64,000 nucleotides of DNA from the NCBI RefSeq assembly GCF_020166105.1, contig NZ_JAIUJY010000003.1, positions 310,001 to 374,000 on the forward strand, given 5' to 3'. Position 1 is the first letter of the stretch. The number at the start of each line of letters is the position of its first letter. A program made the position numbers and the translations under genes. The notes beneath the pieces were generated by a model. It had not been told where the DNA came from and searched no databases. It saw only the letters and a list, made by a program, of their open reading frames with translations. The DNA comes from Blastococcus sp. LR1 (GTDB lineage Bacteria; Actinomycetota; Actinomycetes; Mycobacteriales; Geodermatophilaceae). This document shows positions 17,083-24,750 of the stretch, piece after piece.

Positions 17083-18270
17083 GTGCCGAGCGAGGGATAT
17101 CCGGCGACGTCCTGGACCGCCGTCGCCGGGCTGATGGGGGCCGGGGTGGTCGCCGCGGCGCAGATCGGCGGAGCCTCGGCGGCGCTGCCGGTCCTGCAGG
17201 ACGAGTTCGGGCTGAGCTCGACGGCCGCCGCCTGGTACCTCTCGACGGTGAGCGCCCTGGGCGCGATCGGCGGCGCTCTGCTCGGGTGGCTCGGGCAGAC
17301 GCTGGGGTTCGGCCGTCAGGTCCGGCTCGGGCTGCTCGCGATCGTCCTCGCCGACCTGGGCGGCGCCGCTGTCGACTCGCTGGCCGGGCTGCTGGTCGCG
17401 CGGGTGGGGGAGGGACTGGGCCTGGTGATGGTCATCCTCGCCGCTCCGCCCCTGCTCGCCGAGGTCTCCTCGCCGTCGCACCGGAGGCTGGTGTCGGGTG
17501 CGTGGGGCGCCTACCTGCCGGTCGGCTCCGGGCTGGCCGCGCTGCTGGTGCCGCCGGCGATCGGGGAGTGGGGCTGGCGGGGTGCCTCGGTCGCCGACGG
17601 CGTCCTGGCGGCGGTGGTCCTCGTCCTCGCCCTGCGCTGGGTGCCGTCCGGGGGCGGACGGGGGAGAGCCACGGCCGCGGGGTTGCTGGGGGCCTTCCGC
17701 TCGCGGTCGGTGCTGATCATCGCCGCCGCGTTCGGGCTCTACTCCGCGCAGTTCCTCGCGGTGGTCGGGCTGCTGCCGGCCTCGCTGGTCGCCGACGAGG
17801 GGCTGACGGTCGCCGCCGCAGGAGTGCTGGGCGCGATCGCGTTCCTGGTCAGCGCGCCGGGCAACTTCCTGGGCGCCTACCTCCTGCACCGGGGAGCGCC
17901 GCTGCGGTGGGTGATCCCCGCGGGCTGCCTCGGCATGGTCGCCTCCGCGTGGGCGGTGCTGGACCCGGCGCACCCGATGGAGCTCCGGGTCGCCGCCGCG
18001 CTGGTCTTCTCGTTCGCCGGCGGGATGGTGCCCGCCAGCCTCTTCGCCGCGCTGGCCGCCGTCTCCGCGGGCACCGGCGCGGCCGGCGCGGCCATCGGCC
18101 TGCTGACCCAGGGATCGGCCCTGGGGCAGCTGCTCGGCCCGCCACTGGTCGTCGCCGTCGGCACGGCCCTGGCCGCCGGGGCGACGGCGCAGTCGCTGCT
18201 GCTCGGGTGCTTCGCCGGGCTGGTCGCGCTCGGTGCGGTGATGTTGCCGCGTGGGGAGCGGATCGCGTGA
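17083..18270 (+). CDS. MFS transporter, possible aromatic acid uptake
   Basis: The protein of about 395 residues has twelve likely membrane segments in two halves (for example VAGLMGAGVVAAAQIGGAS, GAIGGALLGWLGQTLGFGRQVRLG with the MFS loop 2-3 pattern, and FAGGMVPASLFAALAAV). The reading frame is open 48 codons further up, but the GTG at 17083 begins a normal short N-terminal tail and the upstream part has no transporter character; the start is uncertain. It is divergent from ligM copy 1 and precedes the Liv-type importer, so methoxy-benzoate uptake or product export is plausible, by context only. Confidence 0.8.
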   Translation: MPSEGYPATSWTAVAGLMGAGVVAAAQIGGASAALPVLQDEFGLSSTAAAWYLSTVSALGAIGGALLGWLGQTLGFGRQVRLGLLAIVLADLGGAAVDSLAGLLVARVGEGLGLVMVILAAPPLLAEVSSPSHRRLVSGAWGAYLPVGSGLAALLVPPAIGEWGWRGASVADGVLAAVVLVLALRWVPSGGGRGRATAAGLLGAFRSRSVLIIAAAFGLYSAQFLAVVGLLPASLVADEGLTVAAAGVLGAIAFLVSAPGNFLGAYLLHRGAPLRWVIPAGCLGMVASAWAVLDPAHPMELRVAAALVFSFAGGMVPASLFAALAAVSAGTGAAGAAIGLLTQGSALGQLLGPPLVVAVGTALAAGATAQSLLLGCFAGLVALGAVMLPRGERIA

Positions 18271-18315
18271 GGCAGAGGGGCCTCCAGATGACGACGCGAC
18301 AACTTTCCCGCCAGG

Positions 18316-18348
18316 ATTGTTGTCAATCCCACCGGCGGTCCGTAGGTT
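18316..18348 (+). promoter_or_regulatory. Promoter and GntR operator of the liv operon
   Basis: TTGTCA (18320-18325), a 17-base spacer and TAGGTT (18343-18348) form a good vegetative promoter. Overlapping the -35 is ATTGTTGTCAATC (18316-18328), a pseudo-palindrome with ATTG and CAAT ends. The same 13-mer with one change, in the same position relative to the -35, occurs at the gntR promoter at 23.36 kb. A further GACAAC lies at 18298-18303. GntR repression of the importer is the simplest reading. Confidence 0.65.
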
Positions 18349-18426
18349 CCGACCGCGAGCGGGCTGTGACGCGCACCACCGGCGCCGGCACCGCGGAGAT
18401 CGATCCGACGGCGGGAGAGACGGTTC

Positions 18427-19209
18427 ATGGCGGCTGAGCTGACCCTGCAGGACGTGAGTCTGCAGTTCGGCGGCATCAAGGTCCTGCAAGAGGTGAGTTT
18501 CACCGTCGAGCCGGGCCAGATCTTCGGTCTCGTCGGGCCCAACGGCGCGGGCAAGACGTCGTTGTTCAACTGCATCAGCGGGCACTACAAGCCGACCGCG
18601 GGCACCATCCGGATCGACGACGCCGAGGTGCACGGCGCGCGTCCGGCGACCCTCGCCCGGCACGGCCTGGCCCGGACGTTCCAGCACCCGGCCCTCCAGC
18701 TGCACGCGACAGTGCTCGAGAACGTCCTGCTCGGCGCGCACTCCCGCCTTCCCGGCGGCGCGCTCGAGTGGGCGCTGCGGCTGCCGCGCACCCGGCGTGC
18801 GGAGAAGGAGCTGCGCGCCGAGGCGCTCGACCTCCTGGAGCGCAACGGCCTGGGCTGGGCGGCGCACCTGCCGGCCGACGAGCTGTCGCACGGCCTCCAC
18901 AAGGGCGTGGAGCTCTGCCGCGCGCTGCTGATGAAGCCGAAGCTGCTGCTCCTGGACGAGCCCGCGGCCGGCCTGCCGCACAGCGAGGTCGAGACGCTGA
19001 TCGCGACCGTGCGGCGACTGCGCTCCGACGACGACATCACCGTCGTCATCGTCGAGCACCACATGGGCCTCATCGCCGCCCTCACCGACCGCGTCGTCGT
19101 GCTCGACCACGGCGCCAAGCTCATGGAGGGGACGGCCGCCGAGGCGCAGTCCGACCCCCGGGTCATCGAGGCCTACATCGGAAAGGACGCGGCGGATGAC
19201 GCTGCTTGA
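18427..19209 (+). CDS. livG: Branched-chain-type ABC transporter ATP-binding protein (LivG-like)
   Basis: The 260-residue ATPase has Walker A GPNGAGKTS near residues 38-46, Walker B LLLLDEP near 177-183 and the switch histidine in VVIVEHHMGL. The ABC signature is unusual, DELSHGLHKGVELCRAL, with SHG in place of SGG; this variant occurs in some Liv-type LivG proteins. The C-terminal part (EAYIGKD) is LivG-like. First gene of a five-gene operon livG-livF-livH-livM-livK; its stop region overlaps the livF start. A GGGAGAG site precedes the ATG. In lignin-monomer and benzoate degraders, Liv-type importers carry aromatic acids, and this context supports that over amino acids. Confidence 0.92.
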   Translation: MAAELTLQDVSLQFGGIKVLQEVSFTVEPGQIFGLVGPNGAGKTSLFNCISGHYKPTAGTIRIDDAEVHGARPATLARHGLARTFQHPALQLHATVLENVLLGAHSRLPGGALEWALRLPRTRRAEKELRAEALDLLERNGLGWAAHLPADELSHGLHKGVELCRALLMKPKLLLLDEPAAGLPHSEVETLIATVRRLRSDDDITVVIVEHHMGLIAALTDRVVVLDHGAKLMEGTAAEAQSDPRVIEAYIGKDAADDAA

Positions 19210-19906
19210 GCTCGAGGACGTCACGGCGTCCTACGGACCCGTGCAGGTGCTGGACGGTGTGTCGCTGAGCGTTCCGGAGAACGGCGCCTTCGGCATCCTC
19301 GGCGCCAACGGCGCCGGCAAGACCACCACGCTGCGCGCGATCAGCGGCGCCGTCCGCACCGGCGGCCGGATCGTCTTCGACGGCAAGGACATCAGCGGGA
19401 TGCGGCCCGACCAGGTCGCCGCGCTCGGCATCGCGCACGTCCCGGAGGGCCGCGGTTCCTTCGGTGACCTCACCGTCCGCGAGAACCTGCGGGTCGGCGC
19501 CTACCTGCGCAAGGACCGCAAGGGCATCGACGAGGACATCGACTACTGCCTGGACCTGTTCCCGAACCTGCAGGACCGGATCAAGTCCAACGCCTCGGCG
19601 CTGTCCGGCGGTGAGCAGCAGATGCTCGCCGTTGCCCGCGCGATCATGAGCAAGCCGCGGATGCTGCTGCTGGACGAGGCCTCGCTCGGCCTCGCGCCGA
19701 GCACAGCGAAGAACGTCTACGACGCGATCCGCCGACTGCGCCTGGAGTCCGGCATCGCCATGGTCGTGGTCGAGCAGAACGCCAACCTCGCCTTCACCGT
19801 CGTCGACGACGCGACCGTCCTGGAAACCGGGCGGAGCGTGCTGACCGGCACGTCCGCCGAGCTCAAAGGCATGGACGAGATCCGCCGCGCCTACCTGGGA
19901 GGCTGA
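19196..19906 (+). CDS. livF: Branched-chain-type ABC transporter ATP-binding protein (LivF-like)
   Basis: The 236-residue ATPase has Walker A GANGAGKTTTLR near 37-48, the normal signature LSGGEQQML near 139-147, Walker B MLLLDEASLGLAP near 159-171 and the switch VVVEQN. The VPEGRGSFGDLTVRENL block is characteristic of LivF. It overlaps livG by 14 bases and is followed after one base by the first permease gene. It would form a heterodimeric motor with LivG. Confidence 0.94.
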   Translation: MTLLELEDVTASYGPVQVLDGVSLSVPENGAFGILGANGAGKTTTLRAISGAVRTGGRIVFDGKDISGMRPDQVAALGIAHVPEGRGSFGDLTVRENLRVGAYLRKDRKGIDEDIDYCLDLFPNLQDRIKSNASALSGGEQQMLAVARAIMSKPRMLLLDEASLGLAPSTAKNVYDAIRRLRLESGIAMVVVEQNANLAFTVVDDATVLETGRSVLTGTSAELKGMDEIRRAYLGG

Positions 19907-19907
19907 C

Positions 19908-20789
19908 ATGGAGAAATTCGTCCAACTCGTCATCGACGGGCTGTCCACCGGCTCGGTCTACGCCGCGCTCGCCCTCGCGATCGTGCTCGTCCACTCGGCG
20001 ACCGGCCTGGTCAACTTCGCGCAGGGCGGCATGGCCGTCCTGGCCGCCTACGTCGCCTGGGTGCTGACGAACCAGGGCGTGCCGCTCGTCCTCGCCATCC
20101 TGGCGTCGATCGTCTTCTCCTTCCTGCTCGGCGCAGTGCTGGAGCGGTTCCTGATGCGGCGGTTCGAGCGCGGTGACCCCGACACCGCCGTCGTCGTCAC
20201 GATCGGTCTGCTGACCCTGATCACCGGCATCGCCGGCTGGCTGTGGGGGTACAACAACCAGCAGTTCCCCTCGCTGTTCCCCCTGGACACCGTGTCGCTC
20301 CTGGGCGTCTCGGTCAGCATCCGCTCGATCGGGACCACGCTGGTGATCGTCGTGGCGATGGTCGCGATGCAGGCGCTCTTCGTCGGCACGAAGCTCGGCC
20401 TGGCCCTGCGGGCCGTCGCGATCAACCCGCAGTCGGCGTCCTACTCCGGACTCCCGGTCGAGCGCCTCCTCATGGTCGGCTGGGGCCTCGCCGCGGTGCT
20501 CGGCGCCATCGCCGGAGCGCTCGTCGCCCCGCAGCTCACCCTGACGCCGGGCATGCTCGACAACGCCCTCGTGTACGCGCTGGCCGCCGTCATCCTCGGC
20601 GGTCTCACGAGCCCGGTCGGCGTCGTCATCGCGGCGTGGTTGATCGGCGTCCTGGAGAACCTGGCCGCGGTGTACGTCGGCTTCATCGGCTTCGACCTGA
20701 AGGTCGCCGTGCCCTTCATCCTCATCTTCGTCGTGCTCATCGTCCGACCCCAGGGCCTGTTCGGCCGGAAGACCGTGGTGCGTGTGTGA
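19908..20789 (+). CDS. livH: Branched-chain-type ABC transporter permease (LivH-like)
   Basis: This 293-residue membrane protein has about eight hydrophobic segments. Its N-terminus MEKFVQLVIDGLSTGSVYAAL, the ATGLVNFAQGGMAVLAAY block and the EAA-like region near LAAVILGGLTSPVGVVIAAWLIGVLENL are typical of LivH. It forms the import channel with LivM. The stop shares one base with the livM start. Confidence 0.94.
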   Translation: MEKFVQLVIDGLSTGSVYAALALAIVLVHSATGLVNFAQGGMAVLAAYVAWVLTNQGVPLVLAILASIVFSFLLGAVLERFLMRRFERGDPDTAVVVTIGLLTLITGIAGWLWGYNNQQFPSLFPLDTVSLLGVSVSIRSIGTTLVIVVAMVAMQALFVGTKLGLALRAVAINPQSASYSGLPVERLLMVGWGLAAVLGAIAGALVAPQLTLTPGMLDNALVYALAAVILGGLTSPVGVVIAAWLIGVLENLAAVYVGFIGFDLKVAVPFILIFVVLIVRPQGLFGRKTVVRV

Positions 20790-21916
20790 TGGCCTCCTCC
20801 TCGAAGACGTCCGTCCCGACGACGTCCGCCCCGGCGTCGTCGGCCACCTCGTCGCCGGCCTCGTCCTTCCGGCAGAGCCCGTGGGTGCGCTGGGGAGCTC
20901 CGCTGCTGCTCCTGGTCGGGCTCGCCGTCCTGCCGCTCGTGATGACGGAGTCCGCCAACGACACGCTCGCCCGCATCGGCGTCTTCGCCGTCGCCGTGCT
21001 GGGGCTCAACGTGGTGATGGGCTACACCGGGCAGGTCTCGCTCGGCCAGATCTTCTTCCTCGGCCTGGGCGCCTACGTCACCGCGTACGGGGTCTCGCAG
21101 GAGTGGAACATCGTCCTGGTCTTCGTGCTCACCTGCGCCATCCCCGCCGTCGCGGGACTGCTCGTGGCACTGGCCGCCGCACGCCTGGGCGGGCTGGCGA
21201 TCGCCATGGTCACCATCGCGCTGCCCATCGTCGGTGTGCCGCTGGCGAAGCGGCTGAGCGACTTCACCGGCGGCTCGCAGGGCATGTCCGCGCGCTTCGT
21301 CGCGGCGCCGGAGGGAAGCGGGCTCTACGACGACCAGTGGCAGCTCTACCTCGTGCTGGTCATCGGCGGGATCGTGTTCCTGCTGACGTACTTCCTCGTC
21401 CGAGGCAAGTACGGCCGGGCCTTCGCGATCGTCAAGGGCAACGAGAACGTGGCGTCGTCCATGGGCATCTCGCCCTACCGGTACAAGGTCCTGGCCTTCA
21501 CCATCGCGTCGCTCATCGGCGGCGTGAGCGGCTTCCTCTACATGGTCGTCGTCCAGTACACGTCGCCGGAGACGATGAGCTTCGGGCACTCGATCGAGCT
21601 GCTCGTCGCCATGGTCATCGGCGGCGCCGGCAGCATCGTGGGCTCGATCCTGGGCGGCGTGTTCTACGTGGTCGTCCCCGACATCACGAACGCCATCGAC
21701 CCGAGCCTGACGGCGCTGCTGCAGGGCGCGCTCCTGCTGGCCGTGCTGTTCGTCCTGCCTGGCGGCCTCGTGTCGCTGCCCCGCGCGGTCATGCGCGGGC
21801 TGCGGCGCTCCTCCGCCGGTCGCGGCTCTGCCGCACCACCGACCACTCCGTCATCGACCCCCGGGTCGGGCACCGCGGCGGAGCAAACCGAGACAGAAAG
21901 GCACGGTCACGCATGA
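20789..21916 (+). CDS. livM: Branched-chain-type ABC transporter permease (LivM-like)
   Basis: The 375-residue membrane protein begins with a Ser/Thr/Ala-rich cytoplasmic tail (residues 2-30), followed by about nine to ten hydrophobic segments. LNVVMGYTGQVSLGQIFFLGLGAYV and the EAA-like VKGNENVASSMGISPYRYKVLAF match LivM. A hydrophilic tail of about 35 residues (rich in Ser, Thr, Pro) ends the protein. The ATG shares a base with the livH stop and the stop overlaps the livK start (ATGA). Confidence 0.93.
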   Translation: MASSSKTSVPTTSAPASSATSSPASSFRQSPWVRWGAPLLLLVGLAVLPLVMTESANDTLARIGVFAVAVLGLNVVMGYTGQVSLGQIFFLGLGAYVTAYGVSQEWNIVLVFVLTCAIPAVAGLLVALAAARLGGLAIAMVTIALPIVGVPLAKRLSDFTGGSQGMSARFVAAPEGSGLYDDQWQLYLVLVIGGIVFLLTYFLVRGKYGRAFAIVKGNENVASSMGISPYRYKVLAFTIASLIGGVSGFLYMVVVQYTSPETMSFGHSIELLVAMVIGGAGSIVGSILGGVFYVVVPDITNAIDPSLTALLQGALLLAVLFVLPGGLVSLPRAVMRGLRRSSAGRGSAAPPTTPSSTPGSGTAAEQTETERHGHA

Positions 21917-23175
21917 ACAGGCACTTTGGATCGCGACACGCGATCGGCATCGCCGCGGTGTCGGCGCTCGCGCTGACGCTCACCGCCTGCGGCGGCGGCG
22001 GCGACAGCGGGCGCAGCGGCGACGCGGCCGAGGGAGCACCCAGCCCCGGCATCACCGATGAGTCGGTCACCCTCGGCATCACCACCCCGCTCAGCGGTGC
22101 CACCGCGGGGCCGGGCACGTGCACGGTCGCCGGCGTCACCGCGTACTTCGGCATGAAGAACGCCGAGGGCGGCATCGAGTTCGGCGACGGGAAGACCCGG
22201 ACCGTCGAGATCGAGGCGCTGGACGACACCTACGACCCGCAGCAGGCGGCGGCGAACTACGACTCGCTCAAGGGTGACGTCTTCGCGATGACGGCGGGGC
22301 TCGGTACGCCGACCAACCGCGCCTGGCGCGACGCGGCGATCGCCGACGGGGTCCCGCAGGCGCTGATCATGACCGGCGACCCGATCTTCAGCGACACCGA
22401 CGAGAGCCCCATGCAGCTCGGCTTCGTGCCGATCTACCAGAACGAGGGCGAAGCCTTCGGCGAGCTGCTGGCCGGCTCCACCGCGGAGCACAAGGTCGCG
22501 ATCCTGTCGCAGAACGACGACTTCGGTGAGGGCTACGTCGAGGGCTTCAAGTCGGCCATCGAGGGCTCGGACAACATCGAGATCGTCCAGGAGCTCACCT
22601 ACGAGGCGACCGACACCACCGTCGACGCGCAGATCACCGAGCTCGCCAGCAGCGGTGCCGACGTCATCTTCAACGCGATGTCGGTGACCCCGCTGACGAT
22701 CGCGGCCCTGCAGAAGGCGCAGCAGCTGAACTGGACGCCGAACTGGTTCCTGCCGTCGAACACGTCGAGCCCGGGGGCGATCCTCGAGCCCGGCGGCGCC
22801 GCGGCCTTCCCCGGCGTCTACTCGGTGTCCTTCGCGAAGGCGCCGGCCAGCCCGGCGTTCGCCCAGGACGAGGACGTCGTCGAGTACCTGGCGGCCCTCA
22901 AGGAGTACGGCAACTACCCGGACCCGCCGGCGTTCCCGCACTGCCAGTGGAGCTGGATGGTCGGCGCGACGCTGGAGCAGGCCTTCGCGGAGATGGAGGA
23001 GCCCACCCGGGAGTCCTTCATGGAGGCCCTGCGTGGCATCGAGGGCTTCGAGGCCCCGCTCATGCTGCCGGACACCTCGGTGACCACCACCGAGGACGGT
23101 CAGCCCGCGGTCTCGACCGTGGTCGTCCAGAAGTACAACGGCAAGGGCTACGACACGGTCGAGTCCTTCGAGTGA
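21913..23175 (+). CDS. livK: ABC transporter substrate-binding lipoprotein (LivK-like)
   Basis: This 420-residue protein starts with a lipoprotein signal (MNRHFGSRHAIGIAAVSALALTLTAC), with the lipidated cysteine at 26 in LTAC, followed by a Gly/Ser-rich linker and a type I periplasmic-binding fold (ITDESVTLGITTPLSGAT, then the YDPQQAAANYDSLKGDVFAMTAGLGTPTNRAWRDA region). It captures the ligand outside the membrane for LivHM-GF. Its position next to LigK/LigU/LigJ genes suggests an aromatic acid ligand. It is the last gene of the operon and a strong hairpin follows. Confidence 0.92.
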   Translation: MNRHFGSRHAIGIAAVSALALTLTACGGGGDSGRSGDAAEGAPSPGITDESVTLGITTPLSGATAGPGTCTVAGVTAYFGMKNAEGGIEFGDGKTRTVEIEALDDTYDPQQAAANYDSLKGDVFAMTAGLGTPTNRAWRDAAIADGVPQALIMTGDPIFSDTDESPMQLGFVPIYQNEGEAFGELLAGSTAEHKVAILSQNDDFGEGYVEGFKSAIEGSDNIEIVQELTYEATDTTVDAQITELASSGADVIFNAMSVTPLTIAALQKAQQLNWTPNWFLPSNTSSPGAILEPGGAAAFPGVYSVSFAKAPASPAFAQDEDVVEYLAALKEYGNYPDPPAFPHCQWSWMVGATLEQAFAEMEEPTRESFMEALRGIEGFEAPLMLPDTSVTTTEDGQPAVSTVVVQKYNGKGYDTVESFE

Positions 23176-23190
23176 TCCCGGCGTGAGGCC

Positions 23191-23222
23191 CGGGGCGGCC
23201 CGTCTCCGGACGGGCCGCCCCG
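23191..23222 (+). terminator. Terminator of the liv operon
   Basis: A 14-base perfect stem (23191-23204 with 23209-23222, first arm beginning CGGGGCGGCCCG) closes on a TCCG tetraloop, 15 bases after the livK stop. There is no T-run. The rest of the 225-base gap up to gntR holds its promoter. Confidence 0.85.
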
Positions 23223-23351
23223 TGGCACCGGCCTCACCTCGGGCACGCGCCCCTCTCGCTGGAGCGGGGTCGGACCCCGCCCCTCGTCCCGGCGTCCTCT
23301 GGGCCATCTCCGGCCGGCGCCCGGACCGGGCAGAACCGCAACTCCCGAGAA

Positions 23352-23395
23352 TTGTCAGCAAGATTGTTGGCAATCGGTGGAGAGTGGGTTAGCGT
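23352..23395 (+). promoter_or_regulatory. Leaderless promoter and operator of the gntR-lig operon
   Basis: TTGGCA (23367-23372), a 17-base spacer and TAGCGT (23390-23395) lie just before the gntR ATG at 23402, so the transcript should start at or within a base or two of the start codon. ATTGTTGGCAATC (23363-23375) overlaps the -35, and a related TTGTCAGCAA (23352-23361) precedes it by 12 bases. The same arrangement stands before livG. No ribosome site precedes the ATG, which supports a leaderless message. Autoregulation by GntR is inferred. Confidence 0.65.
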
Positions 23396-23401
23396 GCGCC
23401 C

Positions 23402-24052
23402 ATGCCTTCCCCGGCCCAGGAAACGGCGGAACGCGCCCTGCGGGACGCCATCTCCCGCGGCGACATGCCGCCGGGATACCGGCTGGTCGAGGCGGAGATG
23501 GTGGAGCTCATCGGCGTCAGCCGCAACGCCGTCCGGCTGGCGATCGACACGCTGGCGGCCGAGGGGCTCGTCGAGCGGATCCCGAACAAGGGCGCCCGCG
23601 TGCGGGTCGTCTCCACGGACGAGGCGATCGCCATCACCGAGTGCCGGGTCCCGCTCGAGGGGCTGCTCGCCGCGAAGGCCGCCGAACGGATCACCGACGC
23701 CGAGGCCGAGCAGCTGAGCGCCCACCTGGTCACCATGACCGCCGCGGTCGACTCCGGCGACGTCCGGAAGTACTCCGAGCTCATCCGCCAGATGTACGGC
23801 CTCGTCGCCGAGGCGGCCCGCCACCCGATCGCCGCCGACCTGGTCGGCCGGCTGCAGGCGCAGCTGGTCCGCCACCAGTTCCAGCTCTCCCTGCGCCCCG
23901 GCCGCCCCCGCGTGAGCCTCGGCGGCCTGACCGCACTGGTGCACGCGATCGTCGACCGCGACCCCGAGCGGGCCGAGGCAGCGGCGAGCGACCACCTCCG
24001 CGGCGTCATCGCCGCACTGTCCGACCCCAGCCCTTCCGGAGGACCTGCATGA
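23402..24052 (+). CDS. GntR-family (FCD-type) regulator of the lig operon
   Basis: The 216-residue protein has an N-terminal winged helix (about 8-70: ALRDAISRGDMPPGYRLVEAEMVELIGVSRNAVRLAIDTLAAEGLVERIPNKGARV region) and an all-helical FCD effector domain (about 78-205). FCD-type GntR proteins usually bind carboxylic acid ligands and repress. It is the first gene of a six-gene operon; its stop overlaps the aldolase start (ATGA). The shared operator before livG and before itself suggests that it controls both uptake and the lower gallate pathway, with a pathway acid as inducer. Confidence 0.93.
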   Translation: MPSPAQETAERALRDAISRGDMPPGYRLVEAEMVELIGVSRNAVRLAIDTLAAEGLVERIPNKGARVRVVSTDEAIAITECRVPLEGLLAAKAAERITDAEAEQLSAHLVTMTAAVDSGDVRKYSELIRQMYGLVAEAARHPIAADLVGRLQAQLVRHQFQLSLRPGRPRVSLGGLTALVHAIVDRDPERAEAAASDHLRGVIAALSDPSPSGGPA

Positions 24053-24750
24053 GGAACGTCGTCGTCACCGATCCGCCGCGCGCCGACGCGGAGGACGCCG
24101 CCCGCCTGGGCGAGCTCGGCGTCGCGACCGTGCACGAGGCGCTGGGCCGGGTCGGCTACCTCGGCCCGGAGCTGCGCCCCGCGTGGCCGGGCGCCCGCAT
24201 CGGCGGGACCGCGGTCACGGTGCTCTGCTGGCCGGGCGACAACCTGATGATCCACGTCGCCGTGGAGCAGTGCCGGCCCGGCGACGTGCTGGTCGTGGCC
24301 ACCAACTCACCGTCCACCGACGGCCTGTTCGGCGAGCTGTTCGCCACCGCGCTGGCCCACCGCGGCGTGCGCGGCGTGATCCTCGGCTGCGGGGTCCGCG
24401 ACGTCGCCGAGCTCCAGGAGATGGGTTTCCCCGCCTGGTCGCGCGCGGTGAGCGCGCAGGGCTCGGTCAAGGCGACCGCCGGAGCGGTGAACGTGCCCAT
24501 CGTGCTCGGCGGCCAGACCATCCACCCCGGCGACGTCGTGCTGGCCGACGACGACGGCGTCATGGTCGTTCCGCGCGCCGACGTGCCGCGGGCGCTGACC
24601 GCGGGCCAGGCCCGCATCGACAAGGAGGCCGCCAGCCGCGCGGCCTTCCAGCAGGGGGAGCTGGGGCTGGACCGCTACGGCCTGCGCGACCAGCTGGCCG
24701 GCTTCGGCATCGAGTACGTCTCCTACGAGGAGCACGTCGGGGGACAGTGA
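24049..24750 (+). CDS. ligK: 4-Carboxy-4-hydroxy-2-oxoadipate/HMG aldolase (RraA-like fold)
   Basis: This 233-residue class II aldolase splits 4-carboxy-4-hydroxy-2-oxoadipate into pyruvate and oxaloacetate, the last step of the protocatechuate 4,5- and gallate pathways. Seen: ATVHEALGRVGYLGPELRPAW, GDVLVVATNSPSTDGLFGELFATALAHRGVRGVILGCGVRDV with the metal/substrate Arg-Asp motif (RDV), and VLADDDGVMVVPR, all typical of LigK/ProA/GalC. It overlaps gntR by four bases and shares one base with the next start. Homology to RraA is structural only; context with LigU and LigJ settles the pathway role. Confidence 0.93.
   Translation: MRNVVVTDPPRADAEDAARLGELGVATVHEALGRVGYLGPELRPAWPGARIGGTAVTVLCWPGDNLMIHVAVEQCRPGDVLVVATNSPSTDGLFGELFATALAHRGVRGVILGCGVRDVAELQEMGFPAWSRAVSAQGSVKATAGAVNVPIVLGGQTIHPGDVVLADDDGVMVVPRADVPRALTAGQARIDKEAASRAAFQQGELGLDRYGLRDQLAGFGIEYVSYEEHVGGQ

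Noticed and set aside
18427-23175. The Liv operon as a true branched-chain amino acid importer
   Set aside because: Not excluded, but it shares an operator with the aromatic operon and lies inside the aromatic island, so an aromatic ligand is more likely.
23191-23222. The GC-rich palindrome after livK as an operator
   Set aside because: Its 14-base stem with a tetraloop just after a stop codon is the shape of a terminator, and it is far from the mapped promoter boxes of gntR.
24049-24750. The RraA-like protein as an RNase E inhibitor
   Set aside because: The fold is shared, but the operon with LigU- and LigJ-type genes and the aldolase Arg-Asp motif fit the LigK role.
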